Shown here one piece after another: positions 8,004 to 8,590 of a stretch of DNA of 8,590 bases. This DNA comes from JBBSEX01 sp038239345 (lineage in GTDB: Bacteria; Acidobacteriota; Terriglobia; Bryobacterales; Bryobacteraceae). The stretch lies in assembly GCA_038239345.1 (NCBI GenBank), contig JBBSEX010000088.1:1-8590 (forward strand), written 5' to 3'. Under the pieces are notes generated by a model. That model saw nothing but the letters and a program-made list of their open reading frames with translations, was not told where the DNA came from and did no database searches. Both the position numbers and the translations under genes were made by a program. Every line of letters begins with the position of its first letter. Positions within the stretch are counted from its first letter, which is position 1.

Positions 8004-8363
8004 TGTCGGGCAATACCATAGCGCATACTAAAATATGGATTTTAGAATGTTTGATAATGGTTGGAGCTCGATTGTTTCGGCTCCCAAGTCGACGGGTAGC
8101 AGTCCCCGCCTGGCTTTACTCGCTTTCGCACCCGGTAACATCCGTTTTAATAAGGGGGTGAATCTGTCGGGAAGGGTCCGGAGCCGGAGCCGCAGTCAAT
8201 CAGCACGAATACTCACGTGCCATCAGCCCCATTCCTGGCCAATCTCGGCCAAATACCAAGCCGCCCACTCCCGCAAATAAGTCGGCGAATCAACCTGTGG
8301 GCATGAGATCGCTTGACTGCTGGGCTGCAGACTTCCGGGCTTCACTAGAGTAATGCAAAGCAC

Positions 8364-8399
8364 AAAAGCCGGAAGCGGCTCACGCCAGCTCCCGGCTTT
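8364..8399 (-). terminator. Intrinsic terminator after the mirror partial receptor gene
   Basis: Mirror of the hairpin at 192-227: a 12-bp outer stem, one unpaired base, a 3-bp inner stem closed by a GTGA loop, and a short T run on the minus strand. It lies 26 bases beyond the stop codon at 8428-8426. Confidence 0.85.
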
Positions 8400-8425
8400 C
8401 TAATACCCCGCTAAATGTCAGGGAG

Positions 8426-8590
8426 TTAGAAGATAAACTTCAGCGACAGCGTCATCGACCGTATCCCTCCGCTGAACAATTGATACGTGTTCAGGAAGTT
8501 CGGATCGGACGGAATGGAATAGCCGGGGCCGGATAATGCCGCGGTAACTCCCGCGTTGCTGAAAACGTTGCCGTTGCTGATCGCATAGTT
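8426..8590 (-). CDS. TonB-dependent receptor-like protein, C-terminal fragment (mirror copy)
   Basis: The minus-strand frame opens at the window's last base and ends at the stop in 8426-8428. It encodes the same 54 residues as 1-165, ending in LSLKFIF with terminal Phe. It is cut at exactly the same codon as its twin. That would be an unlikely coincidence if the window were a random slice through a larger real palindrome, and suggests that the window is a whole contig folded about its middle. Confidence 0.8.
   Translation of the reverse strand, partial: NYAISNGNVFSNAGVTAALSGPGYSIPSDPNFLNTYQLFSGGIRSMTLSLKFIF

Larger units (their letters stand above)
7819..8363. other. 545-bp intergenic region (mirror copy), no convincing gene
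   Basis: Exact mirror of 228-772. The part next to the receptor start (about 7821-8050) is AT-rich and the outer part is mixed. The weak promoter candidate appears here at 7974-8003 on the minus strand, and the methyltransferase-like 29-codon run at 8203-8289 on the minus strand. Nothing here is absent from the other arm. Confidence 0.7.
4296..8590 (-). repeat. Right arm of the perfect inverted repeat
   Basis: This is the reverse-complement copy of 1-4295 and holds the same features in mirrored order. It adds no independent sequence information. Gene counts, copy numbers or claims of 'convergent duplicated genes' taken from this window should be halved unless the palindrome is confirmed by independent reads. 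Confidence 0.98.

Noticed and set aside
1..8590. Composite transposon or insertion-sequence pair in inverted orientation
   Set aside because: No transposase, terminal inverted repeats of insertion-sequence type or target-site duplication is visible. The repeated unit is a receptor locus cut at arbitrary points, with no intervening cargo.

Overview
The whole 8,590-base window is one perfect inverted repeat. Bases 1-4295 and 4296-8590 are reverse complements of each other with no spacer. The axis lies between 4295 and 4296, inside a transcription-terminator hairpin. Every feature at position x on one strand has an identical twin at 8591-x on the other. The unique information is therefore one locus of about 4.3 kb, shown twice, tail to tail.

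The single-copy layout, read on the left arm, is as follows. First comes the 3' end of an outer-membrane receptor-like gene (1-165, 54 codons, cut by the window edge). A strong intrinsic terminator follows (192-227). Next is a 545-base non-coding stretch, AT-rich in its second half (228-772). Then comes a complete 1156-residue TonB-dependent receptor/Oar-like outer-membrane protein (773-4243), which has a signal peptide, a carboxypeptidase-regulatory-like N-terminal domain, a plug-like region, a long beta-barrel and a terminal Phe. The last element is the terminator at the axis (4280-4311). The right arm repeats all of this on the minus strand.

The organism is most likely a member of Acidobacteriota, probably from soil or another environmental sample. 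Very large 'carboxypeptidase regulatory-like / TonB-dependent receptor' proteins of this architecture, often in paralogous sets, are characteristic of that phylum. The phrases RHRFTLSMIYDVPF, GRHTFKFGIEGR and a C-terminal LKFIF fit the family as I know it. This is inference from protein style; there is no rRNA or other marker here. The two receptor genes (one partial, one complete) are tandem paralogues on the same strand. The terminator and long gap between them suggest separate transcription units. Their role would be TonB/ExbB/ExbD-energised uptake or binding of an unknown substrate at the outer membrane.

The main result of the hunt is the palindrome itself. The symmetry is exact, has no spacer, runs to both window ends, and has its axis in a natural self-complementary terminator. 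A fold-back assembly or amplification artefact is therefore much more likely than a real 8.6-kb chromosomal palindrome. A covalently closed hairpin end of a linear replicon is the main biological alternative. I found no convincing new biological system in the unique 4.3 kb.
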